A stretch of DNA of 64,000 nucleotides from Bacteroidota bacterium (GTDB lineage: Bacteria > Bacteroidota > Bacteroidia > Bacteroidales > CAIWKO01), in assembly GCA_037133915.1 (NCBI GenBank), contig JBAXND010000016.1, forward strand, positions 22,825 to 86,824. The letters are read 5' to 3'. A program made the position numbers and the translations under genes. Position 1 is the stretch's first letter, and the number at the start of each line of letters is the position of its first letter. Below, one piece after another: positions 19,876 through 28,269 of this stretch. The notes below the pieces were generated by a model, which was given only the letters and a program-made list of their open reading frames with translations, did no database searches and was not told the origin of the DNA.

Positions 19876-20805
19876 TTAACCTAAATTTTTTCCAACGTTC
19901 ATAGAATAGGCATCGGCAAACATAACACCGTAGTTTTTCGCTAGATAGAAATCTATACGGCCAAGTTTTACGCCGGCCCAGCCCACTTGTGCAATAATGA
20001 TGTCCTTTTTATCGGAGTCGGTGAAGACATAAGGTTCATCAATAAAAGTGTGGGTGTGCCCGCCAATAATCAGGTCGATATTTTTTGACTGTTTTGCCAA
20101 AACGATATCGCTCACTTTTTTTTCTTTGTACGACAGCCCCAGATGCGACAGACATATTACAAGGTCGCAGTGGAGATCTTTTTTCAGAAGATGGGCCATT
20201 TCAGCGGCTTTCGGCAGAGGGTCGAGATACTTTGTTTCGCCGTAACCTTTTTTGCCCACGAGTCCTTCGAGTTCAATGCCCAGTCCGAAAACACCTACTT
20301 TAACGCCGTCTTTGATAAAGACTTTATAAGGCAGTGTTTTTCCGGCAAGCGATGTGTTAGTGAAATCGTAGTTTGATGAGATGAACGGAAAATTCATGTG
20401 ATCAAGTTGGCGGGTAATACCATCAACACCGTTGTCAAATTCATGATTTCCGATTGTCATGGCATCATAGCCCATTTCACTCATGAGTTTCATTTCAACT
20501 TCGCCACCATAAAAATTAAAATAGGGTGTTCCCTGAAAAACATCGCCGCCATCGAACAGTAACACATTCTTTTCTTCCTGTCTGATTTTTTTTATCATAG
20601 CTGCGCGCTTTGCAAAGCCGCCAAGGCCGGGGTATTTGGCATCGTTGGGGGGAAACGGGTCAATATGACTGTGCTGGTCGTTTGTATGCAGCACTGTGAT
20701 TTTCACAAGCCCACCTTTGGTCAATGCTTTAAGTGGCGACGCACTGGCTCCGAGCAATGCACCACCCACCATAAGGGTTTTGAGAAAATCGCGTCTACTT
20801 TTCAT
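19876..20805 (-). CDS. Metallophosphatase (5'-nucleotidase N-terminal domain), Tat signal
   Basis: Exported calcineurin-like phosphoesterase of 309 residues, matching the catalytic half of UshA-type 5'-nucleotidases. The N-terminus has a twin-arginine signal (RRDFLK) and a hydrophobic stretch. Metal-ligand motifs are TVLHTNDQHSHIDP, FDGGDVFQG, TIGNHEFDNG, CLSHLG and IIGGHTHTF. The substrate-binding C-terminal domain is absent here and is encoded by the overlapping upstream gene (11-bp overlap), so the two probably work together to dephosphorylate nucleotides outside the cytoplasm. Confidence 0.9.
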   Translation of the reverse strand: MKSRRDFLKTLMVGGALLGASASPLKALTKGGLVKITVLHTNDQHSHIDPFPPNDAKYPGLGGFAKRAAMIKKIRQEEKNVLLFDGGDVFQGTPYFNFYGGEVEMKLMSEMGYDAMTIGNHEFDNGVDGITRQLDHMNFPFISSNYDFTNTSLAGKTLPYKVFIKDGVKVGVFGLGIELEGLVGKKGYGETKYLDPLPKAAEMAHLLKKDLHCDLVICLSHLGLSYKEKKVSDIVLAKQSKNIDLIIGGHTHTFIDEPYVFTDSDKKDIIIAQVGWAGVKLGRIDFYLAKNYGVMFADAYSMNVGKNLG

Positions 20806-21574
20806 AATAAATCCGTTTGTCTAAGGTTCCGTCAACTTCGTTGCCTTTGGCACTTTCTTCTAATAGGTATTCTATAATGGCATCCCGAATTTTGGGTTCG
20901 AGCAATTTGTATTCAATCGGTTTGCTGAAAAATCCGAAATCATCACCGCCATCAGCAAGGTAATCGGAGGTGACTATGCGTACGTTTTGTTTTCTGTCAA
21001 ATGGTTTCCCTCCAATAAGTATATTGGTGGCAGTGTCGCCCTGAATTCCCATTTTTATTCCTGCAACCGGCATACCGCCTTTTTTTGCTATAGAATTGAA
21101 AAGTTTTGCCGCATTATCGCCGGTGATGGTTATTACAATCATTTTATTCTCGAACGGCATCAGCTGAAAAACGCTGTTTTTTGTGATGGCTCCTTTGGGT
21201 AATGTGCTGCGAAGCCCGCCATTGTTGAGTAAACACATATCTACAGTCGCTCCGTCGGTCGATTTATAATATTCACGACCTTTTTGGAGTATGATGTCTG
21301 CAATGAAGTTATTCAATAAACCTTCCGGCAAATCTTTGATAAGCGGTCTCTTTGAATAGGCCAGAACCTGATTCATCATAGAATCAATCTTTACCTTATA
21401 CGGTTGAAGTGTTGCAATTGCTTCAGGATCGTCAACAGGAACATGTGCGCTGTCCATAACAATGACATGGCGTTCCGTGCGGGTACTCCTGATGTTGTAA
21501 TGCGCATGGCATGAGGCTAATAGTACAGAGACAATTAGCAGGCTCAGATAACGGTATGGGCGTGACAGGAGCAT
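20795..21574 (-). CDS. 5'-nucleotidase C-terminal domain lipoprotein
   Basis: Lipoprotein of 259 residues (lipobox LLASC near residue 22), consisting of the substrate-binding 5_nucleotid_C domain: NFIADIILQKGREY, LLNNGGLRSTLPKGAI, NSVFQLMPFENKMIVI and TSDYLADGGDDF. It lacks the metallophosphatase half, which is the next gene downstream and overlaps by 11 bp. The gene order places the C-terminal half first. The pair is likely a two-subunit nucleotidase. Confidence 0.88.
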   Translation of the reverse strand: MLLSRPYRYLSLLIVSVLLASCHAHYNIRSTRTERHVIVMDSAHVPVDDPEAIATLQPYKVKIDSMMNQVLAYSKRPLIKDLPEGLLNNFIADIILQKGREYYKSTDGATVDMCLLNNGGLRSTLPKGAITKNSVFQLMPFENKMIVITITGDNAAKLFNSIAKKGGMPVAGIKMGIQGDTATNILIGGKPFDRKQNVRIVTSDYLADGGDDFGFFSKPIEYKLLEPKIRDAIIEYLLEESAKGNEVDGTLDKRIYYEK

Positions 21575-21713
21575 AGTGTAAATTCTTGAAAGAAATTTCT
21601 ACAAGTATAGGTTTTTTTTTCAGAAGTTTTGAACAAAAATAAAAAAAAATATTTTTTTTTATTTTCTCGGAAAAATTACAGGAAACCCGTATTATATCAG
21701 CATTTTTAATAGG

Positions 21714-21787
21714 GTGGTGATTTTAAACCACATAAAAATCAGGTACAATAATACCTGAATATTCTGGCGTTATTTTTGTTATGCCAG
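21714..21787. other. Three consecutive small hairpins in a 286-bp intergenic gap
   Basis: The gap 21575-21860 is AT-rich with long A/T runs. It holds three back-to-back stem-loops: GTGGT/ACCAC (21714-21731), a perfect 7-bp stem TCAGGTA/TACCTGA (21739-21758), and CTGGCGT/ATGCCAG with one G-U pair (21764-21787). They lie between lgt and the nucleotidase pair, both minus strand. They could end lgt transcription or form a leader for the nucleotidase genes. Nothing else is seen in the gap. Confidence 0.4.
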
Positions 21788-21860
21788 GACACAGTTTGCC
21801 CGTATTTTCACCCTCAATGGAAAAGAAATTTCATCAATCACTTCAAGTAGCATCTCTTTA

Positions 21861-23021
21861 CTATTTGCCGGTCTGATTCTTCCATCTTTTTCGGAAAAAC
21901 CAAATGCCGCTTATTCCGGCAATAATCATAAAAACGGAGATTAATTCTGCTTGCGTAAACCGAAGTCCAAATACATTATATTTATTATTTACCCGGATAA
22001 GTTCCATCATGAAACGTTGTGCACCATATATTATAAGGAAGAGCGAAAACATCATTCCGGGAATATGAATTTTCTTTCGCAGCATCATCAGTACCGAAAA
22101 TACAAATCCGTAAGTGACCATATCGTAAAACGCCGTCGGATATACCGGATATTCAAGCACAGTGCAGTATTTACCTGTGCAGTGGTCAATGGCGATGCCT
22201 TCATTTATTACGTTGTGCGGAAAATTATAAGCCCACATCCAGTCGGGCAAAAACGCCAACCATTCGGGTTTGGGATTGAGGTTTACAATACCCCAGCATC
22301 CGTCGCCACTGATAAAGCAGCCGGTCCGGCCAATGGCATAGGCAAGTAAAATGGCCGGTGCAGCGACATCCAGCAGATGTATGATGTTCATTTTTTTGCG
22401 GCGTGCAAATACGAGTACGCTGAAGCTTCCTATAATCAAACCACCGTAAAACGTTAGTCCCATGAATGAAAACAGCGTATCGACGGGGTCGGAGATAAGG
22501 CGGTCAATATTTTCCAGGCAATCAAACAATTTAGCACCAAGCAGTCCTGCAATCGCTGCTATTATAAGGATATTCCCTGCGTGTTCGTAAGGATGTACGG
22601 TCACATCTTCCCAAACAACTTCCGGCAATTTTTTGCGATTTTTATCCCAGTATCTGTAAAAGGCAAAAGCTGCGGCTATCAGTAAACCGCCCCAGATATT
22701 GCCTTGCAGCGAGAGAATGTATTCCTGAGTATTATCGCTAAAGGTTGAGTAATCGATTATAGCGCCACTCACTTTGTACCCAACCAGAAACGCAATCAAC
22801 GCGACCATAATCAGTTCAAATATCCCGGCAGGAGCGCCTTTCCGAATTTTTTCAATTACCGGCAGCATCAATCCTTCTTTTTCTTTTCGTTTGAATTCGA
22901 TCTTCATAATCCACGAACCAATCAGAAATGAAAGGGCAACAAAGAAACCGAAACTCTGAATCGGAAGCGTAAGGCTCGTTCCGAAGATGTCATTTATCAG
23001 ATCACTTATTGTTGGATACAT
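21861..23021 (-). CDS. lgt: Prolipoprotein diacylglyceryl transferase
   Basis: Inner-membrane enzyme that moves diacylglycerol from phosphatidylglycerol to the lipobox Cys of prolipoproteins. The 386-residue protein has about seven hydrophobic segments and the Lgt signature region GRTGCFISGDGCWG (about 230-243), then YPTAFYD and a later helix with FSLFLIIYGAQRFMMELIR (arginine conserved). It is longer than the roughly 290-residue E. coli enzyme, mainly through extended loops, as is common in Bacteroidota. The window encodes several lipoproteins that would be substrates. Confidence 0.88.
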   Translation of the reverse strand: MYPTISDLINDIFGTSLTLPIQSFGFFVALSFLIGSWIMKIEFKRKEKEGLMLPVIEKIRKGAPAGIFELIMVALIAFLVGYKVSGAIIDYSTFSDNTQEYILSLQGNIWGGLLIAAAFAFYRYWDKNRKKLPEVVWEDVTVHPYEHAGNILIIAAIAGLLGAKLFDCLENIDRLISDPVDTLFSFMGLTFYGGLIIGSFSVLVFARRKKMNIIHLLDVAAPAILLAYAIGRTGCFISGDGCWGIVNLNPKPEWLAFLPDWMWAYNFPHNVINEGIAIDHCTGKYCTVLEYPVYPTAFYDMVTYGFVFSVLMMLRKKIHIPGMMFSLFLIIYGAQRFMMELIRVNNKYNVFGLRFTQAELISVFMIIAGISGIWFFRKRWKNQTGK

Positions 23022-23026
23022 GTAGT

Positions 23027-23054
23027 AAATTAAGAATTAATAATGAACAATTAA
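23027..23054 (+). repeat. Heptad-period short tandem repeat array
   Basis: Four contiguous 7-bp units: AAATTAA, GAATTAA, TAATGAA, CAATTAA. It lies between the lgt start and the mtaB stop and so fills most of that 46-bp gap. Positions 2, 3, 6 and 7 of the unit are constant. Confidence 0.7.
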
Positions 23055-23067
23055 AAAATATATGATC

Positions 23068-24345
23068 TCATAGCCCGTAACACATCGCCACCTCGTAACA
23101 TCCGTCATCAGCTAATTCCAGCAGTTTTACACGCACAATGCTGTTGACTGATTCGTTCTGAAACGGCACCCGCACTTTGATATAATTATCTGTAAAACCG
23201 TATAAAAATCCCTGATGGCGGTCAGATTCAATAAGTGCATTGCATTCCCGTCCTTTATTCTGAAGATAAAAATAGTCCTTTTTCGTTTCGGACAGCTCAT
23301 GCAGCAAGCGGCTGCGCTCTTTTTTAACGGTGCCATGAACTTCGTCGCCCAACTCAGAAGCCTTGGTATTGTTGCGCTTTGAGTAAGTGAATACATGCAT
23401 GTATGAAATCTCGCTGCCGCTGATGAAATCCATTTCTTCGTTGAATTCTTCTTCTGTTTCGCCCGGAAATCCTGCTATTACATCGGTTGCGATGCATGCA
23501 TGCGGCATCAGTTCTTTGATGGCACGCATACGTTCAGTGAACAACTCTTTTGTATAACGCCGTTTCATTTGCGAAAGAATTCTTGCAGAGCCCGACTGTA
23601 GCGGAATGTGTAAATGAGGCATCAGCTTTTTTGACTGTGCCACCAAACGAATAATATCGTCGTTGAGAAGGTCGGGTTCTATGGATGACAGCCTGATTCG
23701 GTCAATTCCCCTAAGGTCTTCGAGCGCCTTCAGCAGATCAATGAATTTCTCATTGTTTCTTTTTCCGAAATCGCCCAGATTGATGCCCGTAAGCACAACT
23801 TCTTTGGCTCCCGAAAGTGCAATTTCGCGTGCGGTTTCAATGGTTTCAGCGATGGTATTGCTGCGGCTTCTTCCACGGGCCAATGGAATTGTACAATATG
23901 CGCAAAAATAATCGCAGCCGTCCTGAACTTTAAAAAATGTGCGCGTACGGTCGCCGCTCGACCACGAAGGAACAAAGATATTTTCTGCGTCCGCTTCCTC
24001 CCTGAAGTTTTCATTTTCAAGAATGTCGGGTAGGCGGTATTTGTCTTTGTTTCCCAGAATTAAATCTACGCCTTCTTCCTGCAGCAGGCGTGTGGGGCTT
24101 ATTTCGGGCATACAGCCTATAACAATGATGCGTGCTTCGGGATTGCGTTTGCGCGCCTGTCTTATAGCAGCAATACATTTTCGTTCGGCGGCACCTGTGA
24201 CGATGCAGCTGTGCACCACATAAATATCAGCTTTCTCATTAAAGGCAATTCCTTCAAAACCTTTGGCAGCAACCTGCCGCGTCAGGGTAGAAGTTTCTGC
24301 AAAATTCATCTTGCAGCCAAGTGTATGGAAGGCGATGGTTTTCAT
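23068..24345 (-). CDS. mtaB: tRNA (ms2t6A37) methylthiotransferase
   Basis: Radical-SAM enzyme that adds the methylthio group to t6A at tRNA position 37. The N-terminal UPF0004 domain begins HTLGCKMNFAE; the radical-SAM cluster motif is CDYFCAYC; the C-terminus carries a TRAM-like segment (GFLYGFTDNYIKVRVPF). The frame is open further upstream to a TTG at 24393, but that lies inside a repeat array and upstream of a perfect -7 box TATCTTTG (24356-24363, minus strand). The ATG at 24345 (425 residues) is therefore the start, with a very short leader. Confidence 0.9.
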   Translation of the reverse strand: MKTIAFHTLGCKMNFAETSTLTRQVAAKGFEGIAFNEKADIYVVHSCIVTGAAERKCIAAIRQARKRNPEARIIVIGCMPEISPTRLLQEEGVDLILGNKDKYRLPDILENENFREEADAENIFVPSWSSGDRTRTFFKVQDGCDYFCAYCTIPLARGRSRSNTIAETIETAREIALSGAKEVVLTGINLGDFGKRNNEKFIDLLKALEDLRGIDRIRLSSIEPDLLNDDIIRLVAQSKKLMPHLHIPLQSGSARILSQMKRRYTKELFTERMRAIKELMPHACIATDVIAGFPGETEEEFNEEMDFISGSEISYMHVFTYSKRNNTKASELGDEVHGTVKKERSRLLHELSETKKDYFYLQNKGRECNALIESDRHQGFLYGFTDNYIKVRVPFQNESVNSIVRVKLLELADDGCYEVAMCYGL

Positions 24346-24370
24346 TATAAGCGCACAAAGATAGATATTT

Positions 24371-24429
24371 TGAAGTTTGGAGTTTGAAGTCAATTTTCTT
24401 TTGACTCACGACTTACGACTCACGGCTTG
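24371..24429 (+). repeat. Two adjoining heptad-period repeat arrays
   Basis: Array 1 (24371-24391): TGAAGTT, TGGAGTT, TGAAGTC. After a 10-bp AT spacer comes array 2 (24402-24429): TGACTCA, CGACTTA, CGACTCA, CGGCTTG. Both have strict 7-bp period but different unit sequences. They fill the gap between the mtaB start and the stop of the OmpA-family gene. Confidence 0.8.
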
Positions 24430-24435
24430 TTAGGC

Positions 24436-26376
24436 CTACATTACCTTGAATTCCGTGCGGCGGTTCAAAGCGCGCCCTTCTTCTGTATCGTTGGTAGCAA
24501 TGGGTTTGGTCATACCATAACCTTTATATGAAAGCCTCTTTTTGTCGATGTTCTGTGCAACCAAAAAATCATAAACTGCTTTTGAACGACTTTCAGAAAG
24601 CTGCTGGTTGTATTCGGCTGTTCCTTTATTATCGGTATGTCCGCCAATTTCAATCTTCATCTGAGGATTTTTAATCAGGAGATTTACCAGCTTATTAAGT
24701 TCAGCTTGCGATTCCGGTTTTGGCTCAGCTTTATCGAAATCAAAAAAGATATTTTTCAGGATTACCGTTTCTCCCGCTTCAATAGGCTGCAGTGGAATGT
24801 CTTTCAGGAAGGGATCCAGACGGTCTTTTTCAACAATAAGTGAAAAATTCTCTGAATAGAAAAGGTATCCGTCTTTGGAAACATTCAATGCGTAATCCTT
24901 GTCTGTAGGCAGGCATACAAGAAATTCACCTGTAACGGCATCAGAATTTGAAGTAATAATGGTTTGTGATGACGCCAGGTCAATCAGCTCAAAGCGTGCA
25001 TCCAGTTTTTTGCCTGTTTTTTTATCGAATACAATGCCTTTCATGTAAGTAACCGGCTTAGGTCTGAGGTTATCGGCCAGTTTAAATGTATAAATATCCA
25101 GTTTACCCTTACCGCCGGGTTTATCGGAAGCAAAATACGCCAGATCGCCCCGGGCATTAACTATCATGTAGGCCTCGTCTTTGTAAGTGTTGATGGGATA
25201 TCCCAAATTCACTGGTTTTGACCAGCCACCATTTTCTTTCCGTTTGGAATAATAGATATCCAGTCCGCCCATACCTGTAAATCCTGAAGATGCAAAAAAC
25301 AAGGTTTGGTTATCGGGATGAATAAACGGCGACATTTCCGGATAGACAGTATTTATGGAATCACCAATATTTACAGGTGTTCCCCATTGCCCATCGTTGC
25401 CGCGCGTTGTATACCAGATATCCATATTTCCTTTACTTCCGTCGCGCGCACTTGAAAAATAAATTACGCGTCCATCGGGTGAAATGCTGGGTTGAGAATC
25501 CCATTGTCCTGAATTTACTACAGGTCCCATATTTACGGGTACCGTCCAGCTGTTGTTTTCGCGGTAAGAAATGTACAGATCACAGCTTCCATAGCCATCG
25601 TCACGGTTACAGCCGGTGAATACCATGAATTTTCCATCAGGTGCAATGCACTGTGCGCCTTCGTTGCCGTGGGTGTTCATCGGAGGACCCATTTTTCGTC
25701 CTTTAAGCCAGGTGCCGTCAACACGCTTACTAATGTAAAGGTCTTCTTCAAATGGGTTTTTACCAATCGTATATTCATTGCGCGGGCTGAGCTTTGTATA
25801 AATCAGTGTTTGTTCATCCACGGTAAGGGAAGGTGAATATTCACCATCGGGGGTGTTGATGCTGTCGCTCATGCCTTCGGGTTCAAAGTCAACCGGATGT
25901 TTCATGGCTTCTATAGCAAAATCGCACGATTTTAATTCCCGATTTATTTTGTCGAGCAGGTTCACATTGGGCTTCGGATACGTCAGATATTTTTCATAAT
26001 GCTCTTTCGCCTCATTGTAAAGGCCCATGGCAAATTCTATTTTCCCAATATTATAAAAGTTACGCGGAAAAAAATCGGGATCCAGTTCAATGGCTTTGTT
26101 GTAGGCCTCCAATGCTTTATCGAAATCCTTCAAATCGGAATTCACATCTCCGGTAAGCATCCATGCTTCAATAAAATATGGATCGGCTTTCAGTGCCTTT
26201 CCAAGTTCAGCAAGGCAATTTTGATTATCGCGTGCCACATAGTAATCCATTGCCGAAGTAAAATACTTCTTTGCCTTTTTGCTTTTTGAAGTTAGAAAGA
26301 ACTCTTGCGCGAAAAGGTTGCTATTATATATAATGTACAAAATGAGGATCGAAATCAGCAGCCCGGTTCTTTTCAT
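24436..26376 (-). CDS. PorE-like OmpA family protein (TPR, beta-propeller, CRD, OmpA)
   Basis: Cell-envelope protein of 646 residues. In order: signal peptide (1-23), TPR repeats (about 30-140), PD40-type beta-propeller repeats (about 175-440, with ISPDGRVIYFSSARDG and HPDNQTLFFASSGF), a carboxypeptidase-regulatory domain (about 440-520), and an OmpA C-terminal peptidoglycan-binding domain (IEIGGHTDNKGTAEYNQQL). This four-domain order is that of PorE, a T9SS component in Porphyromonas. Paralogues of the same plan exist in Bacteroidota, so PorE identity is probable, not proven. No lipobox is seen. Monocistronic between two repeat arrays. Confidence 0.85.
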   Translation of the reverse strand: MKRTGLLISILILYIIYNSNLFAQEFFLTSKSKKAKKYFTSAMDYYVARDNQNCLAELGKALKADPYFIEAWMLTGDVNSDLKDFDKALEAYNKAIELDPDFFPRNFYNIGKIEFAMGLYNEAKEHYEKYLTYPKPNVNLLDKINRELKSCDFAIEAMKHPVDFEPEGMSDSINTPDGEYSPSLTVDEQTLIYTKLSPRNEYTIGKNPFEEDLYISKRVDGTWLKGRKMGPPMNTHGNEGAQCIAPDGKFMVFTGCNRDDGYGSCDLYISYRENNSWTVPVNMGPVVNSGQWDSQPSISPDGRVIYFSSARDGSKGNMDIWYTTRGNDGQWGTPVNIGDSINTVYPEMSPFIHPDNQTLFFASSGFTGMGGLDIYYSKRKENGGWSKPVNLGYPINTYKDEAYMIVNARGDLAYFASDKPGGKGKLDIYTFKLADNLRPKPVTYMKGIVFDKKTGKKLDARFELIDLASSQTIITSNSDAVTGEFLVCLPTDKDYALNVSKDGYLFYSENFSLIVEKDRLDPFLKDIPLQPIEAGETVILKNIFFDFDKAEPKPESQAELNKLVNLLIKNPQMKIEIGGHTDNKGTAEYNQQLSESRSKAVYDFLVAQNIDKKRLSYKGYGMTKPIATNDTEEGRALNRRTEFKVM

Positions 26377-26456
26377 TACCTTATATTATTAAATCAAAAT
26401 TGTACAGCGAAATGGCAAATTTACACAGAGAAAAAGTCCGTTTATTTTGCTGCGTA

Positions 26457-26488
26457 TTTATTCATTGTTTATTATTCATTGTTCATTG
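26457..26488 (+). repeat. Heptad-period short tandem repeat array
   Basis: Four full 7-bp units, TTTATTC, ATTGTTT, ATTATTC, ATTGTTC, plus a partial ATTG. The array ends 3 bp from the queE stop codon. The reverse complement has units of the GAATGAA/GAACAAT kind, related to the array at 2847. Confidence 0.75.
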
Positions 26489-26491
26489 GCA

Positions 26492-27136
26492 CTACGGAAT
26501 TCTTAGGAACTTATGCGCCTGAACTGAAACATTCCATTTGGGGCTGTTTTTTACATAGTCTATAATTACTGGGCTTATTTCCCTAAAACGGCTCCATTCA
26601 GGTTGCAGATAAAGTATACAATAACTGTTCCTGACTTGTTCGGCACAGATTTCTGCCCATTCAAGGTCACTTTTATCTGCTATGATAACTTTTAATTCAT
26701 TGGCAATATTATAATATTTTTCAAGTGCGGGTGCATTTTTTTTTGGCGAAAGGCAAACCCAGTCCCAAATTCCGCTGAGTGGCGCTGAACCTGACGTTTC
26801 AAGAAAGGTTTCGAATCCTGAAAACTTCAGCCCTTCGCAAAGCGGATTCAGGTTATAGAGCATGGGTTCGCCACCGGTTATCACAACTGACCTTACAGCT
26901 TGCTGAACGGCATGTTCAATAATATCTTTTGTGAATGAAAGTGGGTGCAGTTCGGCATTCCAGCTTTCTTTTACATCGCACCAGCTGCAGCCTACATCAC
27001 ATCCTCCAATCCGGATAAACCATGCCGCTTTACCCGTGTTGTGACCTTCGCCCTGAACGGTGCAAAACTCTTCCATTACAGGTAGCATTAAACCTTGCTG
27101 CATCTGTTCGTAATTATCGGCGTTTGTTTTTTCCAT
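26492..27136 (-). CDS. queE: 7-carboxy-7-deazaguanine synthase
   Basis: Radical-SAM enzyme of queuosine (7-deazaguanine) biosynthesis, converting 6-carboxytetrahydropterin to 7-carboxy-7-deazaguanine. The 214-residue protein has TVQGEGHNTGKAAWFIRIGG and the cluster motif CDVGCSWC (Cys46, Cys50, Cys53), followed by WCDVKESW and the SAM-binding VITGGEPML. No other que gene is in the window. The downstream gap to the OmpA-family gene contains a heptad repeat array. Confidence 0.92.
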   Translation of the reverse strand: MEKTNADNYEQMQQGLMLPVMEEFCTVQGEGHNTGKAAWFIRIGGCDVGCSWCDVKESWNAELHPLSFTKDIIEHAVQQAVRSVVITGGEPMLYNLNPLCEGLKFSGFETFLETSGSAPLSGIWDWVCLSPKKNAPALEKYYNIANELKVIIADKSDLEWAEICAEQVRNSYCILYLQPEWSRFREISPVIIDYVKNSPKWNVSVQAHKFLRIP

Positions 27137-27209
27137 TAAAAAATGGTGATTTATTCACTATGATTAGAAGGTACTGTCTGCAAAACTATAGCAGTCAATA
27201 TCTGAATAT

Positions 27210-28091
27210 CTATTTGAAAAATTCCTTCTTGGCAGCAGAGAGGGTGTTTTGGAGCAGGCAGGTTATGGTCATTGGACCTACACCGCCCGGTACCGGAGTG
27301 ATATAGCTGCATTTTGGCGCAACTTCATCATATTTTACATCACCTTTAAGCCGGAATCCTGATTTTGTCGACGGATCTTCAATACGGTGAATACCGACAT
27401 CAATTACAACGGCGCCTTGTTTGACCATATCTGCAGAAATCATTTCCATTTTGCCAACGGCGGCAACCAAAATATCAGCCTGACGGGTTATCTCCGCAAG
27501 ATTTTTAGTTTTGCTGTGACACAGGGTAACGGTACAATTTCCGGGTGTGGCATTGCGCGAAAGCAGCACGCTGAGCGGCGTTCCGACAATATTACTGCGA
27601 CCAACAATTACGCAGGCTTTGCCTTCGGTTTCAATTTTATAATGTTTCAGCAATTCAATGATGCCGTATGGTGTGGCCGGCAAATAACTCGGTACGTTCA
27701 GCAACATACGCCCCAAATTTACCGGATGGAAACCGTCAACGTCTTTGGACGGCGAAATCGCTGCAATTACTTTTTGCCCGTCGATATGCTTTGGCAACGG
27801 AAGCTGTACAATAAATCCGTCGATTTCATCGTCGTTGTTCAGAAAATCGATTGTTTTTAGCACATCTGCTTCACTCGTTTTTTCCGACATCCTGTATACC
27901 GTTGAAATGAAACCAACCTCTTTGCATGCTTTTTCCTTTCCGCCAACATAGGTCTGACTGGCTGGGTCGTCACCCACAAGCACTGCCGCCAAATGGGGAG
28001 TATGACCGGTATCGGTAAGCATTTTCAAGGATTCAGCCGCCAGCTGTTTCTTCAGTTTGTCTGCAACAAGTTTACCATCAATTATCTGCAT
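27210..28091 (-). CDS. folD: Bifunctional methylenetetrahydrofolate dehydrogenase/cyclohydrolase
   Basis: Cytoplasmic one-carbon enzyme interconverting 5,10-methylene-, methenyl- and 10-formyl-tetrahydrofolate. The 293-residue protein has YVGGKEKACKEVGF (catalytic Lys), VDGFHPVNLGRML, the NADP-site GRSNIVGTPLSVLL and the C-terminal TPVPGGVGPMTI. The length is normal. A -7 box TATTTTTG is seen on the minus strand at 28126-28133, 35 bp upstream. queE follows 73 bp downstream. Confidence 0.95.
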   Translation of the reverse strand: MQIIDGKLVADKLKKQLAAESLKMLTDTGHTPHLAAVLVGDDPASQTYVGGKEKACKEVGFISTVYRMSEKTSEADVLKTIDFLNNDDEIDGFIVQLPLPKHIDGQKVIAAISPSKDVDGFHPVNLGRMLLNVPSYLPATPYGIIELLKHYKIETEGKACVIVGRSNIVGTPLSVLLSRNATPGNCTVTLCHSKTKNLAEITRQADILVAAVGKMEMISADMVKQGAVVIDVGIHRIEDPSTKSGFRLKGDVKYDEVAPKCSYITPVPGGVGPMTITCLLQNTLSAAKKEFFK

Positions 28092-28224
28092 AATTCACTA
28101 TTTTTCATGAATAACTCAACATTCGCAAAAATAAGAATTTTTAGCCAAGGCATACCATTATTGACATTAGTCACAATTTATAAAACTCACATCACTCGCA
28201 TTGTTTTACCTGAAGAGTAAAAAA

Positions 28225-28253
28225 AAACCGCTTCCGGAAAGAGGCGGTTTTTT
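28225..28253. terminator. Bidirectional rho-independent terminator
   Basis: Stem AAACCGCTT / AGGCGGTTT with an 8-nt loop, flanked by A-runs on the left and T-runs on the right, so it can act on either strand. It lies just past the stop of the minus-strand C10 peptidase gene. Confidence 0.75.
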
Positions 28254-28269
28254 ATCAATAATACAAAGA

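Noticed and set aside
21781..21879. Short plus-strand frame beginning MPGHSLPVF
   Set aside because: It starts inside a hairpin and overlaps the 3' end of lgt on the other strand; no start context or homology.
23068..24393. Longer MtaB start at the TTG 24393
   Set aside because: Lies in a repeat array and upstream of a -7 box; the ATG at 24345 begins exactly at the conserved domain.
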